64,000 nt of DNA from Antarctobacter aquimaris (GTDB taxonomy: Bacteria > Pseudomonadota > Alphaproteobacteria > Rhodobacterales > Rhodobacteraceae). Made by a program: the position numbers and the translations under genes. Shown here one piece after another: positions 19,094 through 29,276 of this stretch (positions within the stretch are counted from its first letter, which is position 1; each line of letters starts with the position of its first letter). The DNA lies in NCBI RefSeq assembly GCF_900184945.1, contig NZ_FXYF01000004.1, positions 372,001 through 436,000 on the forward strand, in the 5' to 3' direction. The notes under the pieces are model-generated. The model searched no databases and had not been told where the DNA came from. It worked only from the letters and a program-made list of their open reading frames with translations.

Positions 19094-20006
19094 CGAAGGC
19101 TCCCTTCCGCTTGGCCACCCACAGGTAGACCCCCATGATGACGATGGGCACCACGGCAAAGGCGGCGGCCAGCGGGATGTTCCCCGCCGTACCCTGGTGG
19201 GCATAGACCGCCTGACCGATGAAGTTGCGCGACGAGCCGACGATCTGCGGGATGATGTAGTCGCCCAGTGTCAGCGAAAAGGTAAAGATCGACCCGGCGA
19301 TCATCCCCGGCAGCGCCATCGGCAGCACGACATGCCGCAGCGTCTGGCGGCGCGAGGCGCCGAGGTCGTCCGAGGCCTCCAGCAGGTTCTGCGGCACCCG
19401 CTCCAATGAGGCCTGCAGCGGCAGGATCATGTAGGGCAGCCAGACGTAGAGAAACACGAGGAAGGTGCCGATGTAGCTGACCGAGAGCGAGTTGCCTCCG
19501 ATCACCGGCAGCGCGAGGATCGCGTTCAGCACCGCGCTGGCGCCGATGCCGTCCACCGCCCAGGTCAGAATGCCCTCCTTGGCCAGGATCAGCTTCCAGG
19601 CGTAGACCTTGACCAGGTAGCTGGACCACAGGGGCAGCATCACGGCCAGGTAGAAGAACGCCTTCATCCGGCCCCGCGCATAGCGCGCCGCGTAATAGGC
19701 GATGGGAAAGGCGATGAAGACAGAGGCCACCGTGACGGCGGCCGCCATGACCGTCGTGCGGATGACGATGTCATAGTTCGACGGGCGCAACAGCTCGCCG
19801 TAGGTCTTGAGCGTGAACTCGTAGTTGATCAGCCCTGAGAATTCGTCGATCGAGAAAAAGCTCTGCACCAGCAGCGCGGCGAGCGAGCCGATGTAGACCA
19901 CCCCCAGCCACAGCAGCGGCGGCCCCAGCAGCAGCGCCAGCAGGACGCGCGGACGCCGCCAGAACAGGTCGGACAGCGGATCGGTCAGGCGGGCGAGGGC
20001 GGCCAT
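19083..20006 (-). CDS. Polyamine-type ABC transporter permease (PotB/YdcU-like)
   Basis: A 307-residue permease with a longer N-terminus than its partner. Membrane segments begin at [19 protein letters not shown], and the EAA loop is [24 protein letters not shown] overlap with the ATPase gene upstream shows coupling. Its large periplasmic loop near residues 45-75 ([16 protein letters not shown]) is typical of PotB-type subunits. Confidence 0.9.
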   Translation of the reverse strand: MAALARLTDPLSDLFWRRPRVLLALLLGPPLLWLGVVYIGSLAALLVQSFFSIDEFSGLINYEFTLKTYGELLRPSNYDIVIRTTVMAAAVTVASVFIAFPIAYYAARYARGRMKAFFYLAVMLPLWSSYLVKVYAWKLILAKEGILTWAVDGIGASAVLNAILALPVIGGNSLSVSYIGTFLVFLYVWLPYMILPLQASLERVPQNLLEASDDLGASRRQTLRHVVLPMALPGMIAGSIFTFSLTLGDYIIPQIVGSSRNFIGQAVYAHQGTAGNIPLAAAFAVVPIVIMGVYLWVAKRKGAFDAL

Positions 20007-20998
20007 CAGCCTTCCTCCATCCGGTGCAGCGCGTCCGCGTCCCAGGTCAGGCCCACGGCGGTGCCCGGCGCGGGCGCGTCGAGGCTGGCGGGCTGGTCGA
20101 CGGCCAGCTCGGCCGCACCGGCGCGGACCGTGATGCGGTTCACCGGACCCAGGTAGCGGCGGCCGGTCACCGTGCCGTCGATCAGCCCCACGCCGGGGGC
20201 GGTCAGCGCGATGACCTCGGCGCGCAGGCTGGCCCAGCTTTTCGGCGAGCCGACAGCGGCGCAGAACGCGGGCGGCAGCACGTTGGCGGAGCCGACGAAA
20301 TCCGCGACAAAGCGTGTGCGGGGGCGCTGGTAAATCTCTTGCGGCGTGCCGATCTGCACGATCCGCCCCTCGTTGAAGACGGCGACCTGGTCAGCCATCG
20401 ACAGCGCCTCGCCCTGGTCGTGGGTGACAAAGACAAAGGTGATGCCCAGCCTTTGCTGCAGCGTCTTCAGCTCGTCCTGCATCGCCTCGCGCAGCTTGAG
20501 GTCCAGCGCGCCCAGCGGTTCGTCCAGCAGCAGCACCTTGGGCTTGTTCACCAGCGCGCGCGCCAGCGCCACGCGCTGCCTTTGGCCGCCAGACAGCTGT
20601 GCGGGTTTGCGGTCGCCGTAGCCCTCCAGCTTGACCAGGGCCAGCATCTCCTCGGCGGCGGCGTGCCGTTCGGGGCGGGACACGCCGCGCACCATCAGCC
20701 CGTAGGCCACGTTGTCGCGCACGCTGAGGTGCGGAAACAAAGCGTAATCCTGAAAGACGGTGTTCACCGGGCGACGGTTGGGCGGCAGGTCGTCAGACTG
20801 CGCGCCAAAGATGCGCACATGCCCCGACGACGGCCGCTCAAAGCCCGAGATCAGCCGCAGACAGGTCGTCTTGCCCGAGCCGGACGGCCCGAGCATGGCG
20901 AAAAAGCTGCCTTCGGCGATTGTCAGCGATACGCCGTCCACCGCGCGCACTGTCCCGAAATGGCGCGAAACCCGGTCGAATTCCACCGCGTGAGTCAT
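20006..20998 (-). CDS. Polyamine-type ABC transporter ATP-binding protein (PotA/YdcT-like)
   Basis: A 330-residue ATPase. Walker A is GPSGSGKTTCLR, the signature LSGGQRQRVALARAL, and Walker B LLLDEPLGALD, followed by the HDQGEALS switch. A C-terminal TOBE-like beta domain starts after about residue 240. The ATG at 20998 (MTHAVEFDRV) has AAGGGA six bases upstream; an in-frame ATG five codons earlier has no site. It powers the two permeases encoded directly after it. Confidence 0.93.
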   Translation of the reverse strand: MTHAVEFDRVSRHFGTVRAVDGVSLTIAEGSFFAMLGPSGSGKTTCLRLISGFERPSSGHVRIFGAQSDDLPPNRRPVNTVFQDYALFPHLSVRDNVAYGLMVRGVSRPERHAAAEEMLALVKLEGYGDRKPAQLSGGQRQRVALARALVNKPKVLLLDEPLGALDLKLREAMQDELKTLQQRLGITFVFVTHDQGEALSMADQVAVFNEGRIVQIGTPQEIYQRPRTRFVADFVGSANVLPPAFCAAVGSPKSWASLRAEVIALTAPGVGLIDGTVTGRRYLGPVNRITVRAGAAELAVDQPASLDAPAPGTAVGLTWDADALHRMEEG

Positions 20999-21065
20999 GA
21001 CACATCCCTTCATCGGCGGCGCTTTGACAGCGCCGCCGGCAATGGCGTTCCGTGAGTGGATTTGA

Positions 21066-22217
<1,152 letters not shown>

Positions 22218-22338
22218 ATCCATACTCCCCGTTGGTTATTGTATGTCGCGTTCCCGCGGTCACGCAGAGGCGCCGCAGGTTTGGCGAAAGTGTCCGCCCG
22301 ACCGCGCATATTCGCAAACTCAAAATCCCGGCGCTCGA

Positions 22339-22355
22339 TATCGGAAATACCGATA
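22339..22355. promoter_or_regulatory. Inverted repeat TATCGG-N5-CCGATA, likely LysR operator
   Basis: A perfect 6-bp inverted repeat with a 5-base spacer, between the lysR stop and the binding-protein gene 120 bases away. It has the T-N11-A form of LysR sites. Confidence 0.55.
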
Positions 22356-22357
22356 CC

Positions 22358-23263
22358 TCAGGACACCCCCTGGAACGAACTGCGCGCCAGGCGCACGAAA
22401 TCGCGCGCGTTGTCCGACAGGGGCGCGCCGCGCCGCCAGGCCATGCCCACCTGCACCGTGGGCAGATCGCCCGAGACATCGCGGATTTCGATCCGGTCGC
22501 CTTCCAGCGACCAGGGGCGATAGATCAGGTCCGGCAGGATCGCCACGCCCATGCCCGTCGCCACCAGCGAGCGCACCGCCTCCACCGAGCTGGTGCGAAA
22601 GGCCACCTCGGGCCGCGCGCCCAGCGAGGACAGCAAGGACTGGGTGCTCGACTCGATCTCCTCGACCGACAGCATGATCAGCGGTTCGCGCGCCACGTCG
22701 GCCAGGCTGACCGCCTCTTCGGCCGCCAGCGGATGGCCCAACGGCAGCCACAGCCGCATGGCCGAGGCGGCGATGCTTTCCATCTGGAACGCGGCGCGGT
22801 TGTGCAGGTTCGACACGATCAGAAAGGCGACGTCGATCTCGCCGCCGATCAGCAGGTGTTCGAGGTATTCGCCGCTGTCCTCGACGGCGCTGATGTGCAC
22901 GCCGGGAAAGGTGCGGCGGTAGCGGCCCAGCGCGTCCGACAGCCCGTAGCCCGCCACCAGCGAGGTCACGCCCAGTCGGATCTCGCCGGTGCGCGCGTCG
23001 CTTTCCACCATGAAGGCGCGGCGCGCGTCGGACACGTCATCGCGGATCTTGCGGGCGTGGCGCAGGAACTGGTGGCCCGCCACGGTGATCTCCAGCCCGC
23101 GCGCGCGGCGTTCGAACAGGCGAATACCCAGGTCGGCCTCCAGCGCCTTGATCGCCTCGGTGACGGAGGATTGCGAGATCGCCAGCGCCTTGGCCGCAGC
23201 CGAGACGCTGCCCTGCTCCGCCGCCGCGACAAAGAACTGAAGCTGCCTGAGCGTGAACGCCAC
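22358..23263 (-). CDS. LysR family transcriptional regulator
   Basis: A 301-residue LysR protein. The N-terminal winged helix-turn-helix is FTLRQLQFFVAAAEQGSVSA... with the recognition helix in AISQSSVTEAIKALE; the rest is an effector-binding domain (EIRLGVTSLVAGYGLSDALG onward). GTG at 23263 is the start because GGAGG lies four bases upstream. It lies upstream of, and in the same direction as, the polyamine-type transport genes, and probably controls them through the inverted repeat just past its stop. Confidence 0.92.
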   Translation of the reverse strand: MAFTLRQLQFFVAAAEQGSVSAAAKALAISQSSVTEAIKALEADLGIRLFERRARGLEITVAGHQFLRHARKIRDDVSDARRAFMVESDARTGEIRLGVTSLVAGYGLSDALGRYRRTFPGVHISAVEDSGEYLEHLLIGGEIDVAFLIVSNLHNRAAFQMESIAASAMRLWLPLGHPLAAEEAVSLADVAREPLIMLSVEEIESSTQSLLSSLGARPEVAFRTSSVEAVRSLVATGMGVAILPDLIYRPWSLEGDRIEIRDVSGDLPTVQVGMAWRRGAPLSDNARDFVRLARSSFQGVS

Positions 23264-23323
23264 CTGTCCTCCGGGTTCGATCCCCAACCAGTGAAGCAGG
23301 TTTCGCCCCACCGCGATAGCGCG

Positions 23324-24178
23324 TCAGAGCGTGATCGTCTCCACCCGCAGCGTTTCCTTTGATGCGGCGGCATGGCGCGCGATCTCTTCCATCGGGGCAA
23401 ACCACACGTCGCCCGCCGCCAGCGCCCTCTCCAGCAGCTTTTCCATCTGGTGCCAGCGCGCCAGCCGCCCGGTCAGGAAGGGGTGCAGCACCGGCATCCA
23501 GAAGCCCCCCGCCGCGTGCATGGCGTCGAACTCCTCGGCAAAGGCGCGGACCCCATCCGAGGGCGCGCGCACCGGCATCAGGTAGTCGATCTCGGCGAAA
23601 TGGGCGAAGGGCGGCCAGTCGTCCGCGCCCCAGTGCGGCGGCAGCTCGATCAACTCGCCCTTGGGTGTCTTGACCAGGTAAGGCAGGTCATCCGCCATCA
23701 TCGAGCTGTCGTAGAGAAAGCCGTGGTCCAGCAGGCGCCCGACCATCGGCGGCGTGATCGAGTAGACCGGCGCGCGGTAGCCGCGCGGCTTGCGGCCCGT
23801 CATCCGCACATGAACCTCGACGGCGCGCTCGAACAGCTCGGCCTCGACCTCGTCGGAATGGTGCATCGGGTCCTCGTGGCACCAGGAATGGTGCCCGATC
23901 TCGTGCCCGTCCTTGAGGATCGCCTCGACCGTGGCGGGATATTCCTGCATCACCCAGGCCGGCATGAAGAAGGTCTGCGTCAGCCCCAGCCGGCGATAGG
24001 TGTCCAGGATGCGCGGCACACCCACCGTCGGCCCGTAGCGCCCCATCGAGATTGGCTGAAGCCGCAATTCCGCGTCCTTGGGCCGGGCCGTCCGGATCAG
24101 CGAATCGGCGTCCACGTCGAAGGTCACGCAGGCGGCGCAGCGCTTGCCCTCGGGCCAGTCCAGCGGGTGAAGGAACAT
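23324..24178 (-). CDS. Polysaccharide deacetylase-family hydrolase
   Basis: A 284-residue NodB-fold protein. Metal residues are visible in VTFDVDADS (Asp) and HEIGHHSWCHED (two His), with the RGYRAPVYSITPPMV motif and a C-terminal HPFLTGR. The family covers sugar deacetylases but also PuuE-type allantoinases and other amidases acting on small molecules. With no signal peptide, a cytoplasmic amidase acting on a small nitrogen compound is more likely than a cell-wall enzyme. GGAGAG sits four bases before the ATG. Confidence 0.85.
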   Translation of the reverse strand: MFLHPLDWPEGKRCAACVTFDVDADSLIRTARPKDAELRLQPISMGRYGPTVGVPRILDTYRRLGLTQTFFMPAWVMQEYPATVEAILKDGHEIGHHSWCHEDPMHHSDEVEAELFERAVEVHVRMTGRKPRGYRAPVYSITPPMVGRLLDHGFLYDSSMMADDLPYLVKTPKGELIELPPHWGADDWPPFAHFAEIDYLMPVRAPSDGVRAFAEEFDAMHAAGGFWMPVLHPFLTGRLARWHQMEKLLERALAAGDVWFAPMEEIARHAAASKETLRVETITL

Positions 24179-24207
24179 CGGTCTCTCCTGTATCAAGGCC
24201 CGCGGGG

Positions 24208-24822
24208 TCAGGCCGCGCGCACGGCAAACAGCGCCGCAAGGTCATTGCGCAGGCGAGTCTCGACCTCGTCGCGAGTCAGCGCATCGGACGAAATGAACTG
24301 GATGAAGTGGGCGTTCTGCAAGTGGAACAGCGCCTTGCCAAGGTGCACCGGGTCGATGCCCGCGGGCAGGTGTCCCGCGGCCTGCATCGCCTCGATGCGC
24401 GTGATCAGGACTTGGGCCAGCTGCTGGTCCAACTTGAAATAGGCCTTGCTCAGCTGGGTTCCGGCCTCGCTGGTCACGGCGGCGATCACCTGACGCCAGA
24501 TCTTCTTTTCCAGGTTGCCCATGGCGTGATCCATGATCTCGCGCGCAAAGGTCACGGTGAGGTCGGTCAGGTCGGTGGCATCGCGGGGCAGCGTTTCGGA
24601 CAGCTTGGCGATCAGCAGCGCATCGCTGTCGACCACCAGCGCCAGCAGGACGCCCGCCTTGGTGCCGTAATAATTGTGCACGGTGACGCCGGACACGCCG
24701 GCCGCCTCGGCAATGCTCTCGATCGTGGTGGCCTCGTAGCCATATCTTTTGAAAAGGCTTTTGGCCGCAGCAACGATCCTTTTGCGGCGGTCTTCCTTCT
24801 GCCGGGCGCGCAGCTTGCTCAC
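24208..24822 (-). CDS. TetR family transcriptional regulator
   Basis: A 204-residue regulator with an N-terminal helix-turn-helix (IVAAAKSLFKRYGYEATTIE and SIAEAAGVSGVTVHNYYGTK) and a helical ligand domain. It is divergent from the NitT/TauT-type importer genes and 29 bases upstream of the deacetylase gene, so it probably represses both units. A 27-bp palindrome in the shared 135-bp gap is a good operator candidate. Confidence 0.92.
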   Translation of the reverse strand: MSKLRARQKEDRRKRIVAAAKSLFKRYGYEATTIESIAEAAGVSGVTVHNYYGTKAGVLLALVVDSDALLIAKLSETLPRDATDLTDLTVTFAREIMDHAMGNLEKKIWRQVIAAVTSEAGTQLSKAYFKLDQQLAQVLITRIEAMQAAGHLPAGIDPVHLGKALFHLQNAHFIQFISSDALTRDEVETRLRNDLAALFAVRAA

Positions 24823-24880
24823 CAGTCTCTCCCGTCCCGCCGGGCACCGGGCCCGTCTTCTTCCGGATTATTAGCGGAGA

Positions 24881-24907
24881 CAAAATTTTTATTGAATAAA
24901 AAATTTG
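24881..24907. promoter_or_regulatory. 27-bp AT-rich palindrome, candidate TetR operator
   Basis: CAAAATTTTTATT (24881-24893) and AATAAAAAATTTG (24895-24907) are complementary with one mismatch around a single G. It lies midway between the tetR start and the divergent importer gene and is strikingly AT-rich for this genome. Confidence 0.6.
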
Positions 24908-24957
24908 CCCCGGTACATTTTTTCACAACGTCCAGACGACCAGCATCGGGGATCATC

Positions 24958-26007
24958 ATGCGCACCATCCGTACCATCGCAGCGGCCACCGTCATCGCCA
25001 CCGGCGGCGCCGCCAGCGCCGACACCGTGAACGTCGGCCTCTGCGTGTCCTGGCCCGGCTACGCCATGCTGGAAGTCGCCCGGCAAAAGGACCTGCTGCC
25101 CGGCCACGACCTGAACCTGACCATCTTCGAGGATCCGCTGGGCGGCCACGCCGCGCTGGCCGCCGGGCAGATCGACGTCTACGAATGCACCGCCGACTAC
25201 ACGCCGCTGATCGTGGATCGCGGCACGGACGTGGTGAACGTCGGCTTCATGAACCCGTCCTACGGCGTCGATCACATCATCCTGTCCCCGGATGTCGAAG
25301 TCGCCGACCTGCCTGGCAGGAAGGTCGCCGCGCCGCAGGCCTACATCGGCCACCTGCTGATGGGGATCTGGCTGGATTCCATGGGCATCACCCCGGACCA
25401 GGTGGACTGGGTGAACCTGAACGCCGACGAGGCGGTAGGCCCGATGATGTCCGGCGACCTCTCGGCCGCCTATATGTACGAGCCGTGGATTTCGAAGGTG
25501 CTGGAGGCCAGGCCCGGCTCGCGCTCCATCGTCGATACCGGCGCCGCGGACGTGTTGCAGACCGGCATCTTCATGGACGCCCTTTACATGAACAAGAACT
25601 TCATCGCCGAGAACCGCGACACCGCGCTGGCAGTGCTCAAGGCGCGCTGGGACGGGCTGGGTTACTGGAACGCCAACGTCGCAGAAACCAACCAGCTGCT
25701 GGCCGACTACCTGCAATGGCCGGTCGAGGACATCGGCTATGTCATCGGCACCGACGGCAAGAGCTTTGAAGGCGGGATCTACATGTTCGACTTCGACGAA
25801 TCCGCCCGGCTGTGCGGCGTGCTGGACGGCGACGGCCCCTTCGGCATGGCCAACGGGTCGATGGTCGCCTCCGTCGCCCTGACAAATGAATGGTGGATCA
25901 AGCTGGGCCTGATGGACAAGACGGTGGATCCCGCCGCCGGCGTCGACTGTTCGCTGATGGGTGACCTTGTCGCCTCGGGCTATCGCCAGACCCTGACGGC
26001 GCGCTGA
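24958..26007 (+). CDS. NitT/TauT-type ABC transporter substrate-binding protein
   Basis: A 349-residue periplasmic binding protein with a signal peptide (MRTIRTIAAATVIATGGAASA). The mature protein begins with VNVGLCVSWPGYAMLEVARQ, the SsuA/TauA-like fold, then GGHAALAAGQIDVYECTADY, and DLPGRKVAAPQAYIGHLL. It likely binds a small organic nitrogen, sulfur or acid compound; the ligand cannot be deduced. The ATG at 24958 follows CGGGGA. It heads an operon with a permease, an ATPase and two SDR genes. Confidence 0.9.
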   Translation: MRTIRTIAAATVIATGGAASADTVNVGLCVSWPGYAMLEVARQKDLLPGHDLNLTIFEDPLGGHAALAAGQIDVYECTADYTPLIVDRGTDVVNVGFMNPSYGVDHIILSPDVEVADLPGRKVAAPQAYIGHLLMGIWLDSMGITPDQVDWVNLNADEAVGPMMSGDLSAAYMYEPWISKVLEARPGSRSIVDTGAADVLQTGIFMDALYMNKNFIAENRDTALAVLKARWDGLGYWNANVAETNQLLADYLQWPVEDIGYVIGTDGKSFEGGIYMFDFDESARLCGVLDGDGPFGMANGSMVASVALTNEWWIKLGLMDKTVDPAAGVDCSLMGDLVASGYRQTLTAR

Positions 26008-26064
26008 CATCTGACCGGGCGCGCCCGTCGTGCCCGGTCTCGCGGTGGCTGGAAAGGATCGGCC

Positions 26065-26856
26065 GTGGCCTCCAACTTCTTTGGATTGCGCAAGCCCGTC
26101 GGGCGCGGCCAGCGCCTTGTCTCTGCCCTGGGCATCTGGGCGCTGTTTTTCGGTATCTGGGTGCTGGCCTCTGCCGCAGGCTGGGTGAACGCGCTGCTGG
26201 TGCCTTCGCCGCAGGCGGTCTTTGCCACCACCTTTGACCTGTTCTGGAACCGCGGCTTCGGCAGCGACGTGCTGATCTCCATCGGCCGGGTGCTGGCGGC
26301 CTTTGCCATGGCCTGCGCCATTGCCGTGCCGCTGGGCGTGCTGATGGGCAGTTTCCCGGCGATCGAGGCGGTGTTTTCGCCTTTCGTGTCAGCCTGGCGC
26401 TACCTGCCCGCGCCCTCCTTCATCCCGATCCTGCTGATGTGGTTCGGCACCGGCGAGGCGCCGAAACTGGCGCTGCTGTTCCTTGGCGTGATCTTCTTCC
26501 TGATCACGCTCATCCTCGACCACACCAGGAACGTGCGCGAGGAGCTGATCGAAACCGCGCTCACCCTGGGCGCGGGGCGGTCCACGGTGGTGGCGCGGGT
26601 GATCTTTCCCGCCGTGCTGCCCGACATCGTGGTGTCGATGCGGCAGATGCTGGCCATGGCCTGGACCTACCTGGTCATCGCCGAAATCGTCGCCTCCACC
26701 ACCGGGATCGGCGCGATGATGATGCGCGCGCGGCGCTTTCTGAACACCGACGAGATCCTCGCCGGGATCATCGTGATCGGCGCTTTGGGGCTGTTCTTCG
26801 ACCTCATGTTCGCGGCGCTGCACCGCCGCGCCTTTCCCTACCTGCGGAAGGGCTGA
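26065..26856 (+). CDS. NitT/TauT-type ABC transporter permease
   Basis: A 263-residue membrane protein with about six helices. The EAA loop is EELIETALTLGAGRSTVVARV, and PAPSFIPILLMWFGTGEAPK is the usual SsuC/TauC stretch. It starts at GTG 26065 with GGAAAGGA six bases upstream, and ends one base before the ATPase gene. It forms the homodimeric channel of the importer. Confidence 0.92.
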   Translation: MASNFFGLRKPVGRGQRLVSALGIWALFFGIWVLASAAGWVNALLVPSPQAVFATTFDLFWNRGFGSDVLISIGRVLAAFAMACAIAVPLGVLMGSFPAIEAVFSPFVSAWRYLPAPSFIPILLMWFGTGEAPKLALLFLGVIFFLITLILDHTRNVREELIETALTLGAGRSTVVARVIFPAVLPDIVVSMRQMLAMAWTYLVIAEIVASTTGIGAMMMRARRFLNTDEILAGIIVIGALGLFFDLMFAALHRRAFPYLRKG

Positions 26857-26857
26857 C

Positions 26858-27652
26858 ATGAGCACCGACAGCGCGCTGACCGTCCGCAACCTCTCGAAAC
26901 GCTTCGACCTGGGCAAGGGCAGGTCGGTGCAGGCGGTCCAGGACCTCAGCTTTGACGTGGAGCCCAACGGCATCTGCGTCCTGCTCGGCCCCTCGGGCTG
27001 CGGCAAATCCACGGTGCTGCGCATGATGGCGGGACTGGAGACGCCGACCGAGGGCGAGATCACCCTGGGTGGCCGCCGGGTCGACGGGCCCGGCCGCGAC
27101 CGGGGCATGGTGTTCCAGGCCTATACCTCGTTCGACTGGCTCTCGGTCCGGCGTAACGTCGAATTCGGCATGAAGATCAACAACGTCCCGGCGTCCGAAC
27201 GCGAGGACCGCGCGGCGCATTTCATCCGCCTCGTGGGGCTGGAGAAATTCGCCGACGCCTATCCTTCGCAGCTGTCCGGGGGGATGCGCCAGCGCGTCGC
27301 CATCGCCCGCACCCTGGCCAATGGCCCCGAAGTGCTGCTGATGGACGAACCATTCGGCGCGCTCGACGCCGAGACGCGCTGGCAGATGCAGGAGATGATG
27401 ATCGGCATCGCCGAACAGACCAGCACCACCATGGTGATCGTCACCCATGACCTCGAAGAGGCGATCTTTCTCGCCGACAAGATCGTGTTCCTGTCCAGCC
27501 ACCCCGGCCGCCTGCGCGCGGAGATCATGCCCGAATTCAAGCAGGGCCGTCGCATCGCCGACAAGGAAGAGGTCGTGCGCCTCGACGGCTACGGCGATCT
27601 CGAATCGCACCTGATGCGCCTGATGCGCGAGGAAGGACACCGCACCCCATGA
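26858..27652 (+). CDS. NitT/TauT-type ABC transporter ATP-binding protein
   Basis: A 264-residue ATPase with Walker A GPSGCGKSTVLRMM, Q loop MVFQAYTSFDWLSV, signature LSGGMRQRVAIARTL, Walker B VLLMDEPFGALDAETR and switch THDLEEAIFLAD. This length and signature fit SsuB/TauB. Its stop overlaps the next SDR start as ATGA, so transporter and enzyme are translated together. Confidence 0.94.
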   Translation: MSTDSALTVRNLSKRFDLGKGRSVQAVQDLSFDVEPNGICVLLGPSGCGKSTVLRMMAGLETPTEGEITLGGRRVDGPGRDRGMVFQAYTSFDWLSVRRNVEFGMKINNVPASEREDRAAHFIRLVGLEKFADAYPSQLSGGMRQRVAIARTLANGPEVLLMDEPFGALDAETRWQMQEMMIGIAEQTSTTMVIVTHDLEEAIFLADKIVFLSSHPGRLRAEIMPEFKQGRRIADKEEVVRLDGYGDLESHLMRLMREEGHRTP

Positions 27653-28422
27653 CCGGACAGGCGCGTTTCGATTTCACCGACGTGTCGGTCCTGGTGACCG
27701 GCGCCTCCAGCGGGATCGGCTTTGGTGTCGCGCAGGCCTTTGCCGAAGCGGGCGCGGAGCTGACCATCCTGGCCGAGACCGACGCCATCTTTGACGCCGC
27801 CGCCCGCCTGCCCGGCGCCCCCCGCGCCATCCGCTGCGACATCGCCGATGCAAGCGCCGTGACAGAGGCGCTGTCGGGCATCGAGCATCTCGACGTGCTG
27901 GTGAACAACGCAGGCCTCGAGCGCCCTACCCCGCTGACGGGCCGGAACCCGACAGGCAATGCCACCTTCGAGCGCATCATCGCCGTCAACGTCACCGGCA
28001 CGCAGAACATCACCGACACGCTGGCAAGCCGCATCGCGGACGGCGGGCGGATCATCCTGACCGCGTCGATCTGGTCGCGCACCGCGGTGCCCGGCTTTTC
28101 CGCCTATGTCGCCAGCAAGCACGCCAGCCTTGGCCTGATGCGGACCTGGGCGCAGGAACTTGGGCCGCGCCGGATCTGCGTCAACGCGGTCTGCCCCGGC
28201 TGGATCATGACAGGCCCGGCGCTGAACTCGCTGCGCGAACTGGCGGACAGCAGCGGCCGGACCGAGGCGGAGGTGCAGCAGGAGATCATGTCGGCGCAGG
28301 CCATCGACGGGCTGATGGAGCCGCGCGACATCTCCGCGCTCTACGTCTTCCTCGCCTCCGACGCCGCCGCCAACATCACCGGGCAGGCGATCAACATCGA
28401 CCGGGGCGAGGTCATGGCGTGA
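27649..28422 (+). CDS. Short-chain dehydrogenase/reductase
   Basis: A 257-residue classical SDR: cofactor motif VLVTGASSGIGFGVA, acidic DIADAS, NNAGLE, catalytic Ser in LTASIWSRTAVPG, YVASK, and the C-terminal GQAINIDRGEVMA. A gluconate- or sugar-alcohol-dehydrogenase-like role is possible. ATGA overlap with the ATPase gene and GTGA overlap with the next SDR show that it belongs to the uptake operon and probably acts on the imported compound. Confidence 0.9.
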   Translation: MTGQARFDFTDVSVLVTGASSGIGFGVAQAFAEAGAELTILAETDAIFDAAARLPGAPRAIRCDIADASAVTEALSGIEHLDVLVNNAGLERPTPLTGRNPTGNATFERIIAVNVTGTQNITDTLASRIADGGRIILTASIWSRTAVPGFSAYVASKHASLGLMRTWAQELGPRRICVNAVCPGWIMTGPALNSLRELADSSGRTEAEVQQEIMSAQAIDGLMEPRDISALYVFLASDAAANITGQAINIDRGEVMA

Positions 28423-29150
28423 CCCTTTCGGGCCAGACCGCGCTTGTCACTGGCGGGTCGCGCGGGATCGGGCGGGCCATCGCGCTGGCGCTGGCGGTGG
28501 CCGGCGCGCGCGTGGCCTTCTGCCACCCCGGAGACCCGCAAGCGGCGCAGACGCTGGACGACCTGTCCCGGCACGGCGAAGCGATGGCCGTGCAGGCCGA
28601 CGTCTCGGACGAGGCGCAAATGATTGCGTTCTTCGATAGGGTCACAGACCATTTCGGACCTCCTGACCTGCTGATCAGCAACGCGGGCATCCTGCACGAG
28701 GCGCCCATTACGGAAACCCGCGCCGAGGATTTCGACCGCGTGATCGCCGTCAACCTGCGCGGCACCTTCCTCTCGGCCCGCGAATTCGCCCGCCGCACGG
28801 ACAGGGGCCGCATCGTCACCATCGCCAGCGACCTCGGCCACCTCGGGCGGCAGGGCATGACCGCCTATGCCGCCTCCAAGGGTGGGGTCATCGCCCTCAC
28901 CCGCAGCCTCGCGCGTGAACTCGCCCCCGGCATTCTCGTCAACGCCATCGCTCCCGGCCCCATCGACACCGACATGACCAGCCCCGCCAGCATGAGCCCC
29001 GAGCAACTGGCGCTGGACCTCGACTCGCCGCTGGCCCGCTTCGGTACGCCGCAGGACGTGGCCGCCATGGCGGTCTTTCTCTGCGGACCGGGTGCGGGCT
29101 TCATCACCGGCCAGTGTTTCGGCGTCAACGGCGGCAGCGTCATGACCTGA
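28419..29150 (+). CDS. Short-chain dehydrogenase/reductase (FabG-like)
   Basis: A 243-residue SDR with ALVTGGSRGIGRAIALALA, SNAGILHEAPI, TIASDLGHLGRQGMTAYAASKGG and PGPIDTDMTSP. It uses a GTG start in a GTGA overlap with the preceding SDR. Resemblance to FabG is by fold only; its place at the end of the importer operon suggests a second redox step on the same substrate. The two SDRs share catalytic motifs but differ strongly elsewhere, so this is not a recent duplication. Confidence 0.9.
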   Translation: MTLSGQTALVTGGSRGIGRAIALALAVAGARVAFCHPGDPQAAQTLDDLSRHGEAMAVQADVSDEAQMIAFFDRVTDHFGPPDLLISNAGILHEAPITETRAEDFDRVIAVNLRGTFLSAREFARRTDRGRIVTIASDLGHLGRQGMTAYAASKGGVIALTRSLARELAPGILVNAIAPGPIDTDMTSPASMSPEQLALDLDSPLARFGTPQDVAAMAVFLCGPGAGFITGQCFGVNGGSVMT

Positions 29151-29185
29151 GCCTTGTCGCCGGGGACGGTGGGCGGGGCGATGTT

Positions 29186-29205
29186 CCGGCTCCGAACGGA
29201 GCCGG
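29186..29205 (+). terminator. Hairpin after the importer/SDR operon
   Basis: An 8-bp stem CCGGCTCC (29186-29193) with GGAGCCGG (29198-29205). No T tract follows, so termination here is uncertain. Confidence 0.4.
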
Positions 29206-29227
29206 GACGAGCGTCGTTCCCGTCCCT

Positions 29228-29259
29228 GCAAAGGAAAAGGGCGGCCGAAGCCGCCCTTT
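29228..29259 (-). terminator. Terminator of the pyruvate dehydrogenase genes
   Basis: A 10-bp stem (29236-29245 with 29250-29259) that reads on the minus strand as AAAGGGCGGC-TTCG-GCCGCCCTTT, a stable UUCG tetraloop, followed by a T-rich tail. Confidence 0.82.
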
Positions 29260-29276
29260 CAGAAATTCCAGTCGCC

